Below, piece by piece: positions 21,463 through 30,375 of a DNA stretch of 64,000 nucleotides. The notes under the pieces were generated by a model, which did no database searches, was not told the origin of the DNA, and saw nothing but the letters and a program-made list of their open reading frames with translations. Each line of letters starts with the position of its first letter. The first letter of the stretch is position 1. The stretch comes from Alkalibacterium gilvum (GTDB lineage: Bacteria > Bacillota > Bacilli > Lactobacillales > Carnobacteriaceae_A). The stretch is taken from NCBI RefSeq assembly GCF_900109085.1, contig NZ_FNYW01000001.1:124001-188000 (forward strand), given 5' to 3'. The position numbers were made by a program, and so were the translations under genes.

Positions 21463-22361
21463 TGGTTCTCTTAGGTTCTCATGTATCAATGAAGGGGAAG
21501 AAAATGCTTTTAGGAGCTGCTGAAGATGCGGTTGTCTATGGCGCTAATACCTTTATGATTTATACGGGTGCACCTCAAAATACACGTCGAAAGGCTATAG
21601 AAGATATGAATATCGAAGCGGGACATGCTTTTATGCAAAAAAATGATATTGATGTATCTGATATTGTTGTCCATGCACCTTATATTATTAATCTTGGGAA
21701 TACAGTGAAAAAGCAGAACTTTAGTTTTGCTGTTGAGTTTATGAGAAAAGAAATTAAACGAGCAGAAGCACTTGGTGTAACGCAAATGACTATGCATCCA
21801 GGTGCCCATGTTGGTGCGGGGAGTGACCGTGCAATTGAGCAAATTGCTCAAGGCCTGAATGAAATAATCCATGAGAAGCAAACACTTCAGATTGCTTTAG
21901 AAACTATGGCGGGTAAAGGGACAGAAATCGGCCGATCATTTGAAGAGCTGGCTATGATCATCGATAAAATTGATTTAAAGGATAAAATTTCTGTTACTCT
22001 GGATACGTGTCATGCTCACGATGCGGGCTATAATATCAAAGATGATTTTGATGGTGTGTTGAAAGAATTTGATGAGGTGGTGGGGCTTGATAAACTCAAA
22101 GTCATTCATGTCAACGATTCGAAAAATATACAAGGTGCAGGTAAGGATAGGCATGCGAATATCGGTTTTGGTGAGATTGGTTTTGAAGCATTAAATCACG
22201 TTGTTCACCATGAGAAATTAGCACATTTACCTAAAATACTCGAAACACCTTTTGTAGGGACAGATAAGAAAAATAAAAAGCCGCCTTATAAGCATGAAAT
22301 TGAAATGTTGAAAGCTAAAACCTTTAATCCAAATTTGCTCGAAGATATTTTAAATAGTTAA
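21462..22361 (+). CDS. nfo: Endonuclease IV (AP endonuclease)
   Basis: Nfo cuts DNA 5' of abasic sites in base-excision repair using three zinc ions. The 299-residue TIM-barrel protein begins [21 protein letters not shown] and shows [47 protein letters not shown] and [21 protein letters not shown], which carry the conserved His/Glu/Asp metal ligands. The start overlaps the last base of aspS, so translation is coupled. A terminator follows. Joining aspS is a local arrangement. Confidence 0.97.
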   Translation: MVLLGSHVSMKGKKMLLGAAEDAVVYGANTFMIYTGAPQNTRRKAIEDMNIEAGHAFMQKNDIDVSDIVVHAPYIINLGNTVKKQNFSFAVEFMRKEIKRAEALGVTQMTMHPGAHVGAGSDRAIEQIAQGLNEIIHEKQTLQIALETMAGKGTEIGRSFEELAMIIDKIDLKDKISVTLDTCHAHDAGYNIKDDFDGVLKEFDEVVGLDKLKVIHVNDSKNIQGAGKDRHANIGFGEIGFEALNHVVHHEKLAHLPKILETPFVGTDKKNKKPPYKHEIEMLKAKTFNPNLLEDILNS

Positions 22362-22365
22362 GCTG

Positions 22366-22401
22366 AAAAAGAAATCTGTTCTTAAACAGGTTTCTTTTTG
22401 C
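22366..22401 (+). terminator. Terminator after nfo
   Basis: AAAAAGAAATCTGTT (22366-22380) pairs with AACAGGTTTCTTTTT (22385-22399), ending the T-box-hisS-aspS-nfo transcript. Confidence 0.85.
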
Positions 22402-22553
22402 TATACTTGAATAAGTAAGTGCATTGGTTGGAAATATATGCTGCTTTAAAAAGTAATAAGATAAGCTAATGTTGCAATAGACAATGAAGTGTATAAATAG
22501 AGTCTCATTTTATAGAGATGACTATTATGGGGTTTTGAGAGGGGAAAAAGAAG

Positions 22554-23495
22554 ATGGCTAATCGTTTTGATTTCAAAGGGACAAGGGCAGCGGCTCCTTA
22601 TTTTGAAGGCTGGTATGTTAAAGTTACGGACCCAGATAAGGATTTCACCTTAGCGCTCATTCCTGGAGTAGCTTTATTTGGAGCGAAAGAATGTTTCGTT
22701 CAATACAACCTTTTTTATAAAGAGAAATCTTTAAGTGGGAAAATAACTTTTCCTATAGAGGCGTTTACAACCGTCAATGATCCATATTCTATTTTGATGC
22801 CTTTGTTCGTATTAAGTGAAACTGGCGTAAAGGCGCACCTTAAAGATGAATCGATAGATTTATTAGTTGATTTAAGTTTTGGAACATTTCTTCCTTTAGA
22901 ACAAACGCTTTATTCTCCAAGTATTATGGGCCCATTTGAATATTTGAAAATGCCTTGTTCTCATGACGTGGTAAGTATGCAACATGATGTTAAAGGAAGT
23001 GTGGTTGTAAATGGAGAAAAAATCGCTATAAATAAAGGAAAAGGATACATTGAAAAAGATCGCGGGTCAACATTTCCTAGTAAATACGTTTGGGCTCAAT
23101 CCAATATTTTTAAAGAAAGAGAAGACTGTTCCGTTTTTTTATCCGTTGCAGATATTGATCTAAATGTTATAAATTTCATGGGTACGATTGCAGTTTTTCA
23201 TGATGGAGAGAAAGAACATCGATTTGCTACCTATTTAGGAGCGAAGGCTGAAGTAAAGGTTGATGTTGATCAACAAAATTATAGCGTTAAACTAAAAGAT
23301 CCCAGAAAGCGTTTGACTGCTCAAGTTAGTTTGAAAAATAGTGATAAACTCATTGCTCCAATGAATCATAATATGGACTATACGATTAAGGAAACAGTTA
23401 AAGCGGATATATCTTTGGTTTTTGAAGAAAAAGATAAGGAGCCTGTATATTTAAATACAATAAATGGGGCAGCTGAGTGTGTTAACTGGGATTAA
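22554..23495 (+). CDS. Tocopherol cyclase-like (carotenoid/lipocalin-type) protein
   Basis: This 313-residue protein resembles the tocopherol-cyclase family (PF14249). Hallmarks are AAPYFEGWYVKVTDP near the N-terminus (about 12-26), the NxxF-type turn QYNLFYKE, and GKGYIEKDRGSTFPSKYVWAQ with SNIF following (about 162-186), equivalent to the family's KDWGxSFPxxWxWxQ block. Here the Trp after KD is Arg. The bacteria do not make tocopherol, so the substrate is unknown. Known relatives in Bacillota are uncharacterised. It stands alone between two terminators, with a GAGAGGGG ribosome site. Confidence 0.7.
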   Translation: MANRFDFKGTRAAAPYFEGWYVKVTDPDKDFTLALIPGVALFGAKECFVQYNLFYKEKSLSGKITFPIEAFTTVNDPYSILMPLFVLSETGVKAHLKDESIDLLVDLSFGTFLPLEQTLYSPSIMGPFEYLKMPCSHDVVSMQHDVKGSVVVNGEKIAINKGKGYIEKDRGSTFPSKYVWAQSNIFKEREDCSVFLSVADIDLNVINFMGTIAVFHDGEKEHRFATYLGAKAEVKVDVDQQNYSVKLKDPRKRLTAQVSLKNSDKLIAPMNHNMDYTIKETVKADISLVFEEKDKEPVYLNTINGAAECVNWD

Positions 23496-23513
23496 ATAAG
23501 AGTGATTAAAAAC

Positions 23514-23553
23514 AAAAAAATAAGGCTGAGACAAAAGTCTCCGCCTTATTTTT
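23514..23553 (+). terminator. Terminator after the tocopherol cyclase-like gene
   Basis: AAATAAGGC-T-GAGAC (ending 23532) pairs with GTCTC-C-GCCTTATTT (23537 onward), followed by TTTAACTTTTTT. Confidence 0.88.
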
Positions 23554-23679
23554 AACTTTTTTAAAACTTTTTTAAGTGTACAAAAAAGAAGCACTGTCAT
23601 CCACGCTCATTTTATAAACAATCAAATTTAAGTGCTATGTATATAAATACAAGCGCTTAAATGAAGCGGGTTAATAAGA

Positions 23680-24447
23680 TTACTCTTTTTCATTTACAGG
23701 GATTTCTTTAAGATACTTTGTTGGAGTTTTTCCTGTTATTTTCTTGAATACTTTTGTGAAGTAAGAATGGCTATTGAAACCAGCTAAATTAGCAACTTCA
23801 CTTAATTGGTGCTCGCCGAGATGGAAATAATACTTTGCTAAATAGACACGTTGCTGATTCACATAACCAATAAATGTATTGCCAGTTTCTTGTTTAAATT
23901 TACGAGCTAAATGAACGGGATGCATACCGTAGATTGATGCAATATTTGTTAAGGTTAACTCGCTAGTTAGATTATCCGTTATATATATAACAATTTCCTT
24001 CATAACAGAAGAATAGTTTGAGGTGGAAAAATAAACAACAGAATAACAATATTCCCTAAAAATTTCAAAATAAATATAATCAACCAGATAATCAAGAGAA
24101 TTTGTATCTTTTATGATCATCGAAAAACGTTCAAAAATTAGATGGAGATATAAAGGCAAGACACCTCCATTTTTAGCCGCAATACGTGCATAAGTATTGA
24201 CGGTCATCAAGTGCATTTTAAATGCTTCAAGATTATCAAGGTCATTATCTTTGTCTAAGTATCGAAACACTCGGTCGATATCCACCAATTTTAATATCTC
24301 TTCTAATTTATTTTTATTCCCTGTACTGATTGCTTCTGCTAACTGATCTTGCATAAGATAACGGTAATCCATTGCCTCATTGGTTAGTTCTCTTAAATTA
24401 TTTAATCGTGCCTCTATTAATTGCTCTTTATCTATTTTGTTTTTCAT
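23680..24447 (-). CDS. AraC/XylS-family transcriptional regulator
   Basis: This 255-residue regulator has a C-terminal double helix-turn-helix (about 150-250: LTLTNIASIYGMHPVHLARKF and SEVANLAGFNSHSYFTKVFK, ending GKTPTKYLKE). The N-terminal helical domain carries no recognisable cupin sugar pocket and may be an effector or dimer domain. I chose ATG 24447, nine bases after GGAAGG on the minus strand. A longer open frame reaching 24588 has no site. No operon partner lies beside it, and the divergent neighbour is the YflT-like stress gene. The target and inducer are unknown. Confidence 0.85.
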   Translation of the reverse strand: MKNKIDKEQLIEARLNNLRELTNEAMDYRYLMQDQLAEAISTGNKNKLEEILKLVDIDRVFRYLDKDNDLDNLEAFKMHLMTVNTYARIAAKNGGVLPLYLHLIFERFSMIIKDTNSLDYLVDYIYFEIFREYCYSVVYFSTSNYSSVMKEIVIYITDNLTSELTLTNIASIYGMHPVHLARKFKQETGNTFIGYVNQQRVYLAKYYFHLGEHQLSEVANLAGFNSHSYFTKVFKKITGKTPTKYLKEIPVNEKE

Positions 24448-24786
24448 TTGCATAATCCTTCCCGACACCCTATATTGATTAACGCATAATATGTTAAATA
24501 TACCATAAAAATTATAAAAAAAAACACTATATTTTAAAATATATAACTTTTGAATTTTTATTTTATAATATTTTTGTAAAGGTTTCAATACGATTTAGGT
24601 TGTTTTCTTTAAGTATGTCCTAAAAAGAAAGAGAGATATTTAATCATAACCATATCCATGAAGAATTTACAGTAGTTTTTTAACATTATTCACAAAAAGC
24701 ATTATCCTTTACTTAAAGTACAGCTAGTGATAACATTAATAATAGAAGAGTGAACAAAATATGACAATATACAGGAAGGTGACAAT
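24448..24786. promoter_or_regulatory. Divergent intergenic region, AraC gene / YflT-like gene
   Basis: 339 bases of strongly AT-rich DNA between divergent genes. It must hold both promoters. I see several AT-rich -10 candidates but no pair I would defend, and no clear operator. GGAAGGTG at 24774-24781 is the ribosome site of the rightward gene. Confidence 0.5.
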
Positions 24787-25494
24787 ATGGATCGCCATAT
24801 TTTAGGGACATTTAATGATGAGGAAGAAGCAGTTTTGCAGGTAGAAAACCTGATTCATGAAGAAGGTTATGCCTCAGACGAGTTAATGCTTGTTATGGAT
24901 AAAAATAACGAATATGATAAAAAGATTGAGTCAATAAAAAATGCTAAAGTAAACAAAGTTGAAATTGAAGAAGATAACATTTGGGAAAAGGTGAAAGAGG
25001 CATTCTCTTTTGGCACATATGATAGTGAGGGTAATAATAATACACTGGAAGAATACGGTGTCCCACATAATCGAGCAGAACATTATACAGATGCTTTAAG
25101 AGCAGGTGAAATTGTTCTACTTGCAGATACAGACGCTCCTAAGGGGATTGACTTATCAGAAGTTAATGAAGAAGTATTTGAGAATGAAAAAATAAACGTT
25201 GAAGAAGAAACTAAAGAGATTGAACACGAACACATCAGTAATATTGAAACGTCTGAAAGTAAAAAACTTTCTGATTCCATAACACCAAGTCATGCTAATG
25301 ATATGCGTAAAGAGAGTCGAAGTGATAACAACAAACTAAATACTAAAATTTCTGAAGAGATTGATTTAAAGCCTGAATTAACTGGAGAAGAAGAAACAGT
25401 AAAAAAAGAAAAATCCAGACATGCTTACAATGAGAATAAGTCTAAAGGTGTAGTGAAACCAAAAGCAAAAAATCCATTAAACACTGAAAAATGA
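24787..25494 (+). CDS. General stress protein with YflT domain and charged tail
   Basis: The first ~115 of 235 residues match the general stress protein 17M/YflT domain (PF11181): HILGTFNDEEEAVLQVENL, a middle stretch with FSFGTY, and the end EYGVPHNRAEHYTDALRAGEIVLLAD. The remaining ~120 residues are highly charged and low in hydrophobics (many Glu/Lys), probably disordered. YflT is a sigma-B stress protein of unknown biochemical role in B. subtilis. GGAAGGTG precedes the start. The small gene downstream shares the acidic/basic low-complexity style. Confidence 0.8.
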   Translation: MDRHILGTFNDEEEAVLQVENLIHEEGYASDELMLVMDKNNEYDKKIESIKNAKVNKVEIEEDNIWEKVKEAFSFGTYDSEGNNNTLEEYGVPHNRAEHYTDALRAGEIVLLADTDAPKGIDLSEVNEEVFENEKINVEEETKEIEHEHISNIETSESKKLSDSITPSHANDMRKESRSDNNKLNTKISEEIDLKPELTGEEETVKKEKSRHAYNENKSKGVVKPKAKNPLNTEK

Positions 25495-25579
25495 AGAGAT
25501 TATGATTTATGAAAATGTTAGTTAAGTATTTTTTAATCAATATAATTTGATAGTTTAAATGTGAAAAGGAGAGGGTATT

Positions 25580-25828
25580 ATGGATAAAGATACTGAACGT
25601 AAAAAGCCACATCACAAATATGAAAAAGCGACTTCGTTCGATCCTGCTCATGATAATATCGTTTCACCAGATACACATTCGTCGCTTGGGTATATTGAGG
25701 ATAAATTTGATAGAAATGAGTTAGATGAATCAAAAGTAGTTCGAAAAGCAAAAGATGAAACACCAGGAAATGAAGTTGAGGCTTCGCTGAACCCTATGGA
25801 TGGAAATTCTAGCAAAGAAAAAGAATAA
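25580..25828 (+). CDS. Small hydrophilic protein of unknown function
   Basis: An 82-residue, highly charged protein with no membrane segment, cysteine or known motif. AAAGGAGAGG eight bases before the ATG and a strong terminator just downstream support it as a real gene. It follows the YflT-like gene by 85 bases and may be in the same transcript. Given the company, a stress-related role is possible, but this is only context. I do not recognise a family. Confidence 0.6.
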   Translation: MDKDTERKKPHHKYEKATSFDPAHDNIVSPDTHSSLGYIEDKFDRNELDESKVVRKAKDETPGNEVEASLNPMDGNSSKEKE

Positions 25829-25835
25829 GCGTTTG

Positions 25836-25870
25836 AAAGTGCCTAAAAATGTTTGAATAGGCACTTTTTT
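25836..25870 (+). terminator. Terminator after the small hydrophilic gene
   Basis: AAAGTGCCTA (25836-25845) pairs perfectly with TAGGCACTTT (25858-25867) and runs into TTT. Confidence 0.92.
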
Positions 25871-25944
25871 AATATTTTAAATCCATTAAAATATCATTCT
25901 ATAAATGATATACTTAGATATAAAATGAATAGAGGTGCTAGTGG

Positions 25945-26895
25945 ATGAGCGAAAGAACGGAAACAGAAGATAAGAATCGTTCTATTCCAAACTTAATAGA
26001 ATTAGGTTCTAGTAAAAAAGAAAACAAGAAAAATAAGAACAATAAATATATAAGTGACAAAGTGGAAGAAAACAGAAATAATACCAAAAAGAAATCAGAT
26101 AGTGCCCTTGTCATTACTAAAGTTCAAGCTCAGAAGGCAAAAAATCGCTTCAATATTTATATTAATGATGAGTATAGTTTTGCTGTAGATGATTCTATAC
26201 TTGTAAAACATCGTTTGATCAAAGGAAAAGAACTAGATAATGAAACAATTGAAGTACTGAAAGTAAAAGGTGAATTGAGTAAGGCCTATCAGGCGGCACT
26301 GCACTATCTTAATTACAAAATGCGAACGGAAAAAGAAATTCGAGACTATTTAGTAAAAAAAGACTATGCTACCATAGAACCTGTAATAGAACGTTTAAAA
26401 GAACACAGACTGATCAATGATAAAGAATACGCAAAGAGCTTTGTTCGTACAAATTGGCAGCTTAAAACAGAAGGACCCAAAAAGATAGAGCGTTCTCTTT
26501 TGGAAAAGGGTTTAACTGCTGACGAAATTGCCTATGGACTAACAGAATATGCAATGGAAGATCAAATAGAAAATGCAGAGAGATTGATCGAAAAGACATT
26601 TAAAAAACAGAGAAATAAATCGAACAGAGAAATTGAACAAAAAATAAGACAGCAGTTGATTCTTAAAGGCTTTGAAAAAGATGTTATCTCACAGGTTTTG
26701 GACACCATGTCACTAGAGCAAGCTGAAGAAGACGAGTATGATGCATTAGTAAAACAGGGGGAAAAGGCGTATAAGCGATATGCGCGTAAACATGACAAAT
26801 ATAATACAAGACAGAAAACCAAAACGTTTTTGTATCAAAAGGGTTATCCTTTTGATTTGATTGAAGAATTTTTATCAGAAAAAGAGGGAAATTAG
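25945..26895 (+). CDS. recX: Regulatory protein RecX with N-terminal extension
   Basis: RecX caps and inhibits RecA filaments. The RecX part starts at about residue 55 (ALVITKVQAQKAKNRFNIYI) and holds the three tandem three-helix repeats (for example AALHYLNYKMRTEKEIRDYL and SFVRTNWQLKTEGPKKIER), to residue 316. The first ~53 residues are a Lys/Glu/Asn-rich extension not seen in typical RecX (about 260 residues). No in-frame ATG/GTG/TTG lies at the usual start, and AGAGGTG precedes ATG 25945, so the extension seems genuine. The stop overlaps the mutY GTG start. Confidence 0.92.
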   Translation: MSERTETEDKNRSIPNLIELGSSKKENKKNKNNKYISDKVEENRNNTKKKSDSALVITKVQAQKAKNRFNIYINDEYSFAVDDSILVKHRLIKGKELDNETIEVLKVKGELSKAYQAALHYLNYKMRTEKEIRDYLVKKDYATIEPVIERLKEHRLINDKEYAKSFVRTNWQLKTEGPKKIERSLLEKGLTADEIAYGLTEYAMEDQIENAERLIEKTFKKQRNKSNREIEQKIRQQLILKGFEKDVISQVLDTMSLEQAEEDEYDALVKQGEKAYKRYARKHDKYNTRQKTKTFLYQKGYPFDLIEEFLSEKEGN

Positions 26896-28058
26896 TGAAA
26901 TCTAAAGATTTATTAGAAAAAAATAAAATTAATATCTGGCCTGAAGAAAAAATTGAACGTTTTAGGCTGACTTTGCTAACGTGGTATGACGAAAATAAAA
27001 GAGACCTCCCTTGGCGTAAAACGAGTAATCCATATTATGTTTGGGTTTCTGAGATAATGTTGCAACAAACACAAGTTGATACAGTCATCCCTTATTATAA
27101 TCGTTTCATAGCAACACTGCCTACAATCTCAGATCTAGCGGAAGCATCTGAAGAGACGCTGCTTAAACTTTGGGAAGGCTTAGGTTATTATTCACGTGTT
27201 AGAAATATGAAAGTGGCAGCTATTCAGATACAAAATGATTTTGATGGAATATTTCCTAAAAACCATAAAGATGTATTAACTTTAAAAGGGATAGGACCAT
27301 ACACAGCAGGTGCTGTAACAAGCATTGCTTTTAATCAGGCGCATCCAGCCGTTGATGGGAATGTGATGCGTGTCTTGAGTCGTTTGTTTGAAATTGATCT
27401 AGATATTAGTAAGGCCTCTACTAGAAAGGTGTTTGAGCAAATTATTAGTCATTTGATTGATCCAGTTAGACCGGGGGATTTTAATCAGGCTCTAATGGAT
27501 CTTGGTGCGACGATATGCACACCTAAGAACTATTCACCTGAGTTGAGTCCGGTAAAAGAATTTAATGCATCTTATATTAATGAAACGTGGAGAAAATATC
27601 CTGTGAAAAAGAAAAAAAATAAAGTAACCGAGCAGACTTTTTACACGCTTATGATAAAAAAAGAAGATGGGGAATATTTATATGAAAAGCGTCCTAAGAA
27701 AGGTGTTTTATCAGGAATGTATACACCCATAATGATTGAACAAGGAACACTCAGAGAAAAAGGGTGGAAACTATTCAATGAAGATGGTTCTTATAAAAAT
27801 AGTGCAGAAGAACTTGAGCAGAATATTGAAGATATTTATAACCTAAAAGTAAGGATAAAGGATCAACCTAAAGGAATCATAAAACATGTTTTTTCTCACC
27901 TTAAGTGGGAAATGATTGTTTTTGAAGCACTATTACTTGAAGATAACGCTCAAATAAAAGATTTAAAGTGGATTCACAAAGATCAATTCGATCAAGAAAT
28001 GTTCCCTGTACCTACGCAAAAAGTAAATAAACTAGTAGATACTTTGACCCTTTTTTAA
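26895..28058 (+). CDS. mutY: Adenine DNA glycosylase MutY lacking Fe-S cysteines
   Basis: MutY removes adenine opposite 8-oxoguanine. The 387 residues hold the HhH-GPD domain with catalytic Glu in SEIMLQQTQVDTVIPYY, the hairpin LKGIGPYTAGA and catalytic Asp in AHPAVDGNVMRVLSRLF, and a C-terminal NUDIX-like domain that reads 8-oxoG (about 240-387, with FSHLKWEM). The [4Fe-4S] loop normally reads C-x6-C-x2-C-x5-C. Only the first Cys (208) remains, and the other three positions are Pro215, Ser218 and Asn224. The start is GTG 26895, overlapping the recX stop. The catalytic residues are intact, so a clusterless active enzyme is likely. Confidence 0.93.
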   Translation: MKSKDLLEKNKINIWPEEKIERFRLTLLTWYDENKRDLPWRKTSNPYYVWVSEIMLQQTQVDTVIPYYNRFIATLPTISDLAEASEETLLKLWEGLGYYSRVRNMKVAAIQIQNDFDGIFPKNHKDVLTLKGIGPYTAGAVTSIAFNQAHPAVDGNVMRVLSRLFEIDLDISKASTRKVFEQIISHLIDPVRPGDFNQALMDLGATICTPKNYSPELSPVKEFNASYINETWRKYPVKKKKNKVTEQTFYTLMIKKEDGEYLYEKRPKKGVLSGMYTPIMIEQGTLREKGWKLFNEDGSYKNSAEELEQNIEDIYNLKVRIKDQPKGIIKHVFSHLKWEMIVFEALLLEDNAQIKDLKWIHKDQFDQEMFPVPTQKVNKLVDTLTLF

Positions 28059-28177
28059 TAAATTAGGAAGTTATATGTCTATTCATTATAATATTACCTT
28101 TCGTTTATGATATAATAACTCATGAGATTGCAGAAAGAGAACATACTCTGTAAAAAGACTAGAAAGTTGGCAAAAAG

Positions 28178-28714
28178 ATGACATTTCCGAAAGAAGGGGA
28201 ATTCATCACAATCAAAAGTTATAAACATGACGGAAGTCTACACCGAACATGGCGAGATACCATGGTCTTGAAAACAACTGAGAATGCCCTTATTGGTTGC
28301 AATGATCATACCTTAGTCATAGAATCAGACGGTAGAAGATGGAAGACACGTGAACCAGCACTCGTTTATTTCCACAAGCATTATTGGTTCAATATCGTTA
28401 CTATGATACGTCAGAAAGGGACATCTTATTATTGCAACATGGCTTCACCTTTTGTAATCGACGAAGAAGGTGCTAAGTATATTGATTATGATTTAGATGT
28501 CAAAGTCTTTCCAGATGGAGAAAAACGTTTATTGGACGTAGATGAATATGAAGAACATGGGAAAAAATGGGATTATCCTGATGAAATTGATTTAGTTCTG
28601 AAAGAACATATCAAAATACTGGTCGATTGGATCAACGAGGAAAAGGGTCCCTTTACAGAGGGCTACGTTGATTTATGGTACAACCGTTATAAAGAGCTAA
28701 CAGGAAAAAAATGA
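28178..28714 (+). CDS. DUF402 nucleoside tri-/diphosphate phosphatase (Ntdp-like)
   Basis: The 178-residue protein matches the DUF402 family of Bacillota (B. subtilis YgaC, S. aureus Ntdp), which hydrolyse nucleoside tri- and diphosphates. Visible blocks are [21 protein letters not shown] at the N-terminus, the central [15 protein letters not shown], and [23 protein letters not shown] holding the acidic metal-binding residues. Length is typical. TATAAT at about 28109 suggests its own promoter, and a terminator follows, so it is a single-gene unit. Confidence 0.88.
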   Translation: MTFPKEGEFITIKSYKHDGSLHRTWRDTMVLKTTENALIGCNDHTLVIESDGRRWKTREPALVYFHKHYWFNIVTMIRQKGTSYYCNMASPFVIDEEGAKYIDYDLDVKVFPDGEKRLLDVDEYEEHGKKWDYPDEIDLVLKEHIKILVDWINEEKGPFTEGYVDLWYNRYKELTGKK

Positions 28715-28723
28715 TTGTGATGT

Positions 28724-28760
28724 AAACAGTAGTGAGACTTCATTGTCTACTACTGTTTTC
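28724..28760 (+). terminator. Terminator after the DUF402 gene
   Basis: AAACAGTAGT-G-AGAC (28724-28738) pairs with GTCT-ACTACTGTTTT (28745-28759). Because this hairpin lies inside the longest open frame of the next gene, that gene must start downstream of it. Confidence 0.88.
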
Positions 28761-28812
28761 CTTGTCTAGTTTTTTTAAAACAAAGAATTCAAAAATGAGA
28801 GGATTTAGTGAT

Positions 28813-29664
28813 GTGAAAAAAAGTGTCATAATAATGCCTTTGCTATTCATTGCAGTGATAGGGACAATATATTCTGGATACCGTTATTCAAAAGAAAAAA
28901 ACAGTAACTTAGACGTAAACCAGTCGGCTATCTCTTCAAATGATAAAAGTTTACAAGGTGATGGAGCAAATGGGACTGAGAAACAAGAAAATATATCTGA
29001 AAATATTAGTACGAAGGAACGTCTAAAGAATTACGAAGCCAGCAGTGAAGACCTTTCACTCATTGAATACTTAGATTACATATCTTTGAAAAACGGACAG
29101 GTCACACTTGCTTATTACGGAGATATAAACACAGATGAAGAATGGCTAAAGGAAATAACAGAAGAAATGGATAAAGTTATCAGTGGTGATTTTAATTCAA
29201 TTGATCACAGTTATCCTGGGTATGATTCATATCAATTATACATAGAACAAACGGCTCAAGAGGTCACAGGAGATAATCCGGATGTCATTATTTATGCGTT
29301 GCCAGCAGTACCTGATAGAATTAGAGATATAGGTTTAACAGAGACAGAGGAATATATGGGATATGTTTTAGACGAACTGGTAGAAGAAGATACAAAAGTT
29401 GCATTACTTCAAAATTACCCACTTCCAGGGGAAGAAGATAGTGTAAACTCACGAGCGTTAACTTATAAAGATTATTTAGAACGAATGAAGAGTAAAAGTA
29501 ATGAATATGATAGTTTAACAATAATACCACTGCATTCAGAATTTGAATCAGACATTGCTGATGAATCGATTGAAAACTACTTTGAAAGCGAAACGGAGTT
29601 AAACCAAGCAGGGAAGCAGAAAGTTATTTCAATATTGGATAAACTATTTAAACAAAAAATGTAA
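28813..29664 (+). CDS. Membrane-anchored secreted protein, SGNH/GDSL-like
   Basis: Of 283 residues, about 5-22 form an N-terminal signal anchor. A ~50-residue Ser/Asn/Lys linker follows, then a globular domain with TLAYYGDINTDEEWLKEITE, DNPDVIIYALPAVPD and LNQAGKQKVI near the end. The order (a G-D near the start of the first strand, a central NPDVII strand, and a late 'L...G' helix) resembles SGNH-type esterases. The Ser of GDS is Ile and the terminal Asp-x-x-His is not clear, so catalysis is doubtful. I chose GTG 28813, nine bases after AGAGGA. ATG 28795 is an alternative. Function unknown. Confidence 0.55.
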   Translation: MKKSVIIMPLLFIAVIGTIYSGYRYSKEKNSNLDVNQSAISSNDKSLQGDGANGTEKQENISENISTKERLKNYEASSEDLSLIEYLDYISLKNGQVTLAYYGDINTDEEWLKEITEEMDKVISGDFNSIDHSYPGYDSYQLYIEQTAQEVTGDNPDVIIYALPAVPDRIRDIGLTETEEYMGYVLDELVEEDTKVALLQNYPLPGEEDSVNSRALTYKDYLERMKSKSNEYDSLTIIPLHSEFESDIADESIENYFESETELNQAGKQKVISILDKLFKQKM

Positions 29665-29668
29665 TTAT

Positions 29669-29711
29669 AAGCCTGGTATTCATTAGTATATGATTGAATA
29701 TCAGGCTTTTA
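29669..29711 (+). terminator. Terminator after the SGNH-like gene
   Basis: AAGCCTGGTATTCA (29669-29682) pairs with TGAATATCAGGCTT (29695-29708, one mismatch) and continues TTAG. Confidence 0.8.
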
Positions 29712-29827
29712 GTCACATTGAATGAAGGAGCATCTTGTTCTTAGTATCTCGCTACTAGATTCTTGCAAAAGTTATGTTTTAAAGGTATTATTTGAATAGG
29801 TAAGTATATTATAAAGGATCGATAAAT

Positions 29828-30253
29828 ATGAGTTATCTAGTAGAGCAATCCATAGAAAGACTAAAATACAATCATGTCCGTATTACCCCACAAAGGTATG
29901 CAATATTAGAATATTTGATTGATCAGGATACCCATCCAACAGCTGATGAAATATATAAAGCGCTAGAGAACGATTTTCCTGGTATGAGCGTTGCAACCAT
30001 ATATAATAATTTACGCTTATTCACTAAAATGGGCTTAGTCAAAGAAATGACATTTGGTGATCATTGCAGCCGCTTTGATTTTGTATCTAATGAACATTAT
30101 CATGCTATATGCAATCAATGCGGACATGTAGAAGATATATATTATCCGGGACTAGAAGATGTTGAACAAGTTGCGAGTGATTTGACTGGTTATGCTGTTA
30201 AATCTCATCGTCTTGAAATGTTTGGTTTATGTCCAGATTGTCAAAAAAAGTAG
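29828..30253 (+). CDS. perR: Peroxide-responsive repressor PerR (Fur family)
   Basis: PerR senses H2O2 by metal-catalysed oxidation of its own histidines and represses antioxidant and iron genes. The 141-residue protein has the Fur winged helix (RITPQRYAILEYL, TADEIYKAL, SVATIYNNLRLF) and two CxxC zinc sites (C95-x2-C98, and CPDC near the end). The regulatory metal ligands H36, D84, H90, H92 and D103 align with PerR H37, D85, H91, H93 and D104. Asp84, rather than Fur's Glu, favours PerR over Fur or Zur. AAAGGATCG precedes the start. It is monocistronic. Confidence 0.9.
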   Translation: MSYLVEQSIERLKYNHVRITPQRYAILEYLIDQDTHPTADEIYKALENDFPGMSVATIYNNLRLFTKMGLVKEMTFGDHCSRFDFVSNEHYHAICNQCGHVEDIYYPGLEDVEQVASDLTGYAVKSHRLEMFGLCPDCQKK

Positions 30254-30375
30254 TTAAAAAGCATACTTTGAATGAACAATTGTATGCAGAAAATAGATGA
30301 TCACACTAAACAGTAATGATTAATTGAAACAGAATAATGCTGTTGTGGGATAAATACACAAAGGAGAGGGAAGTA

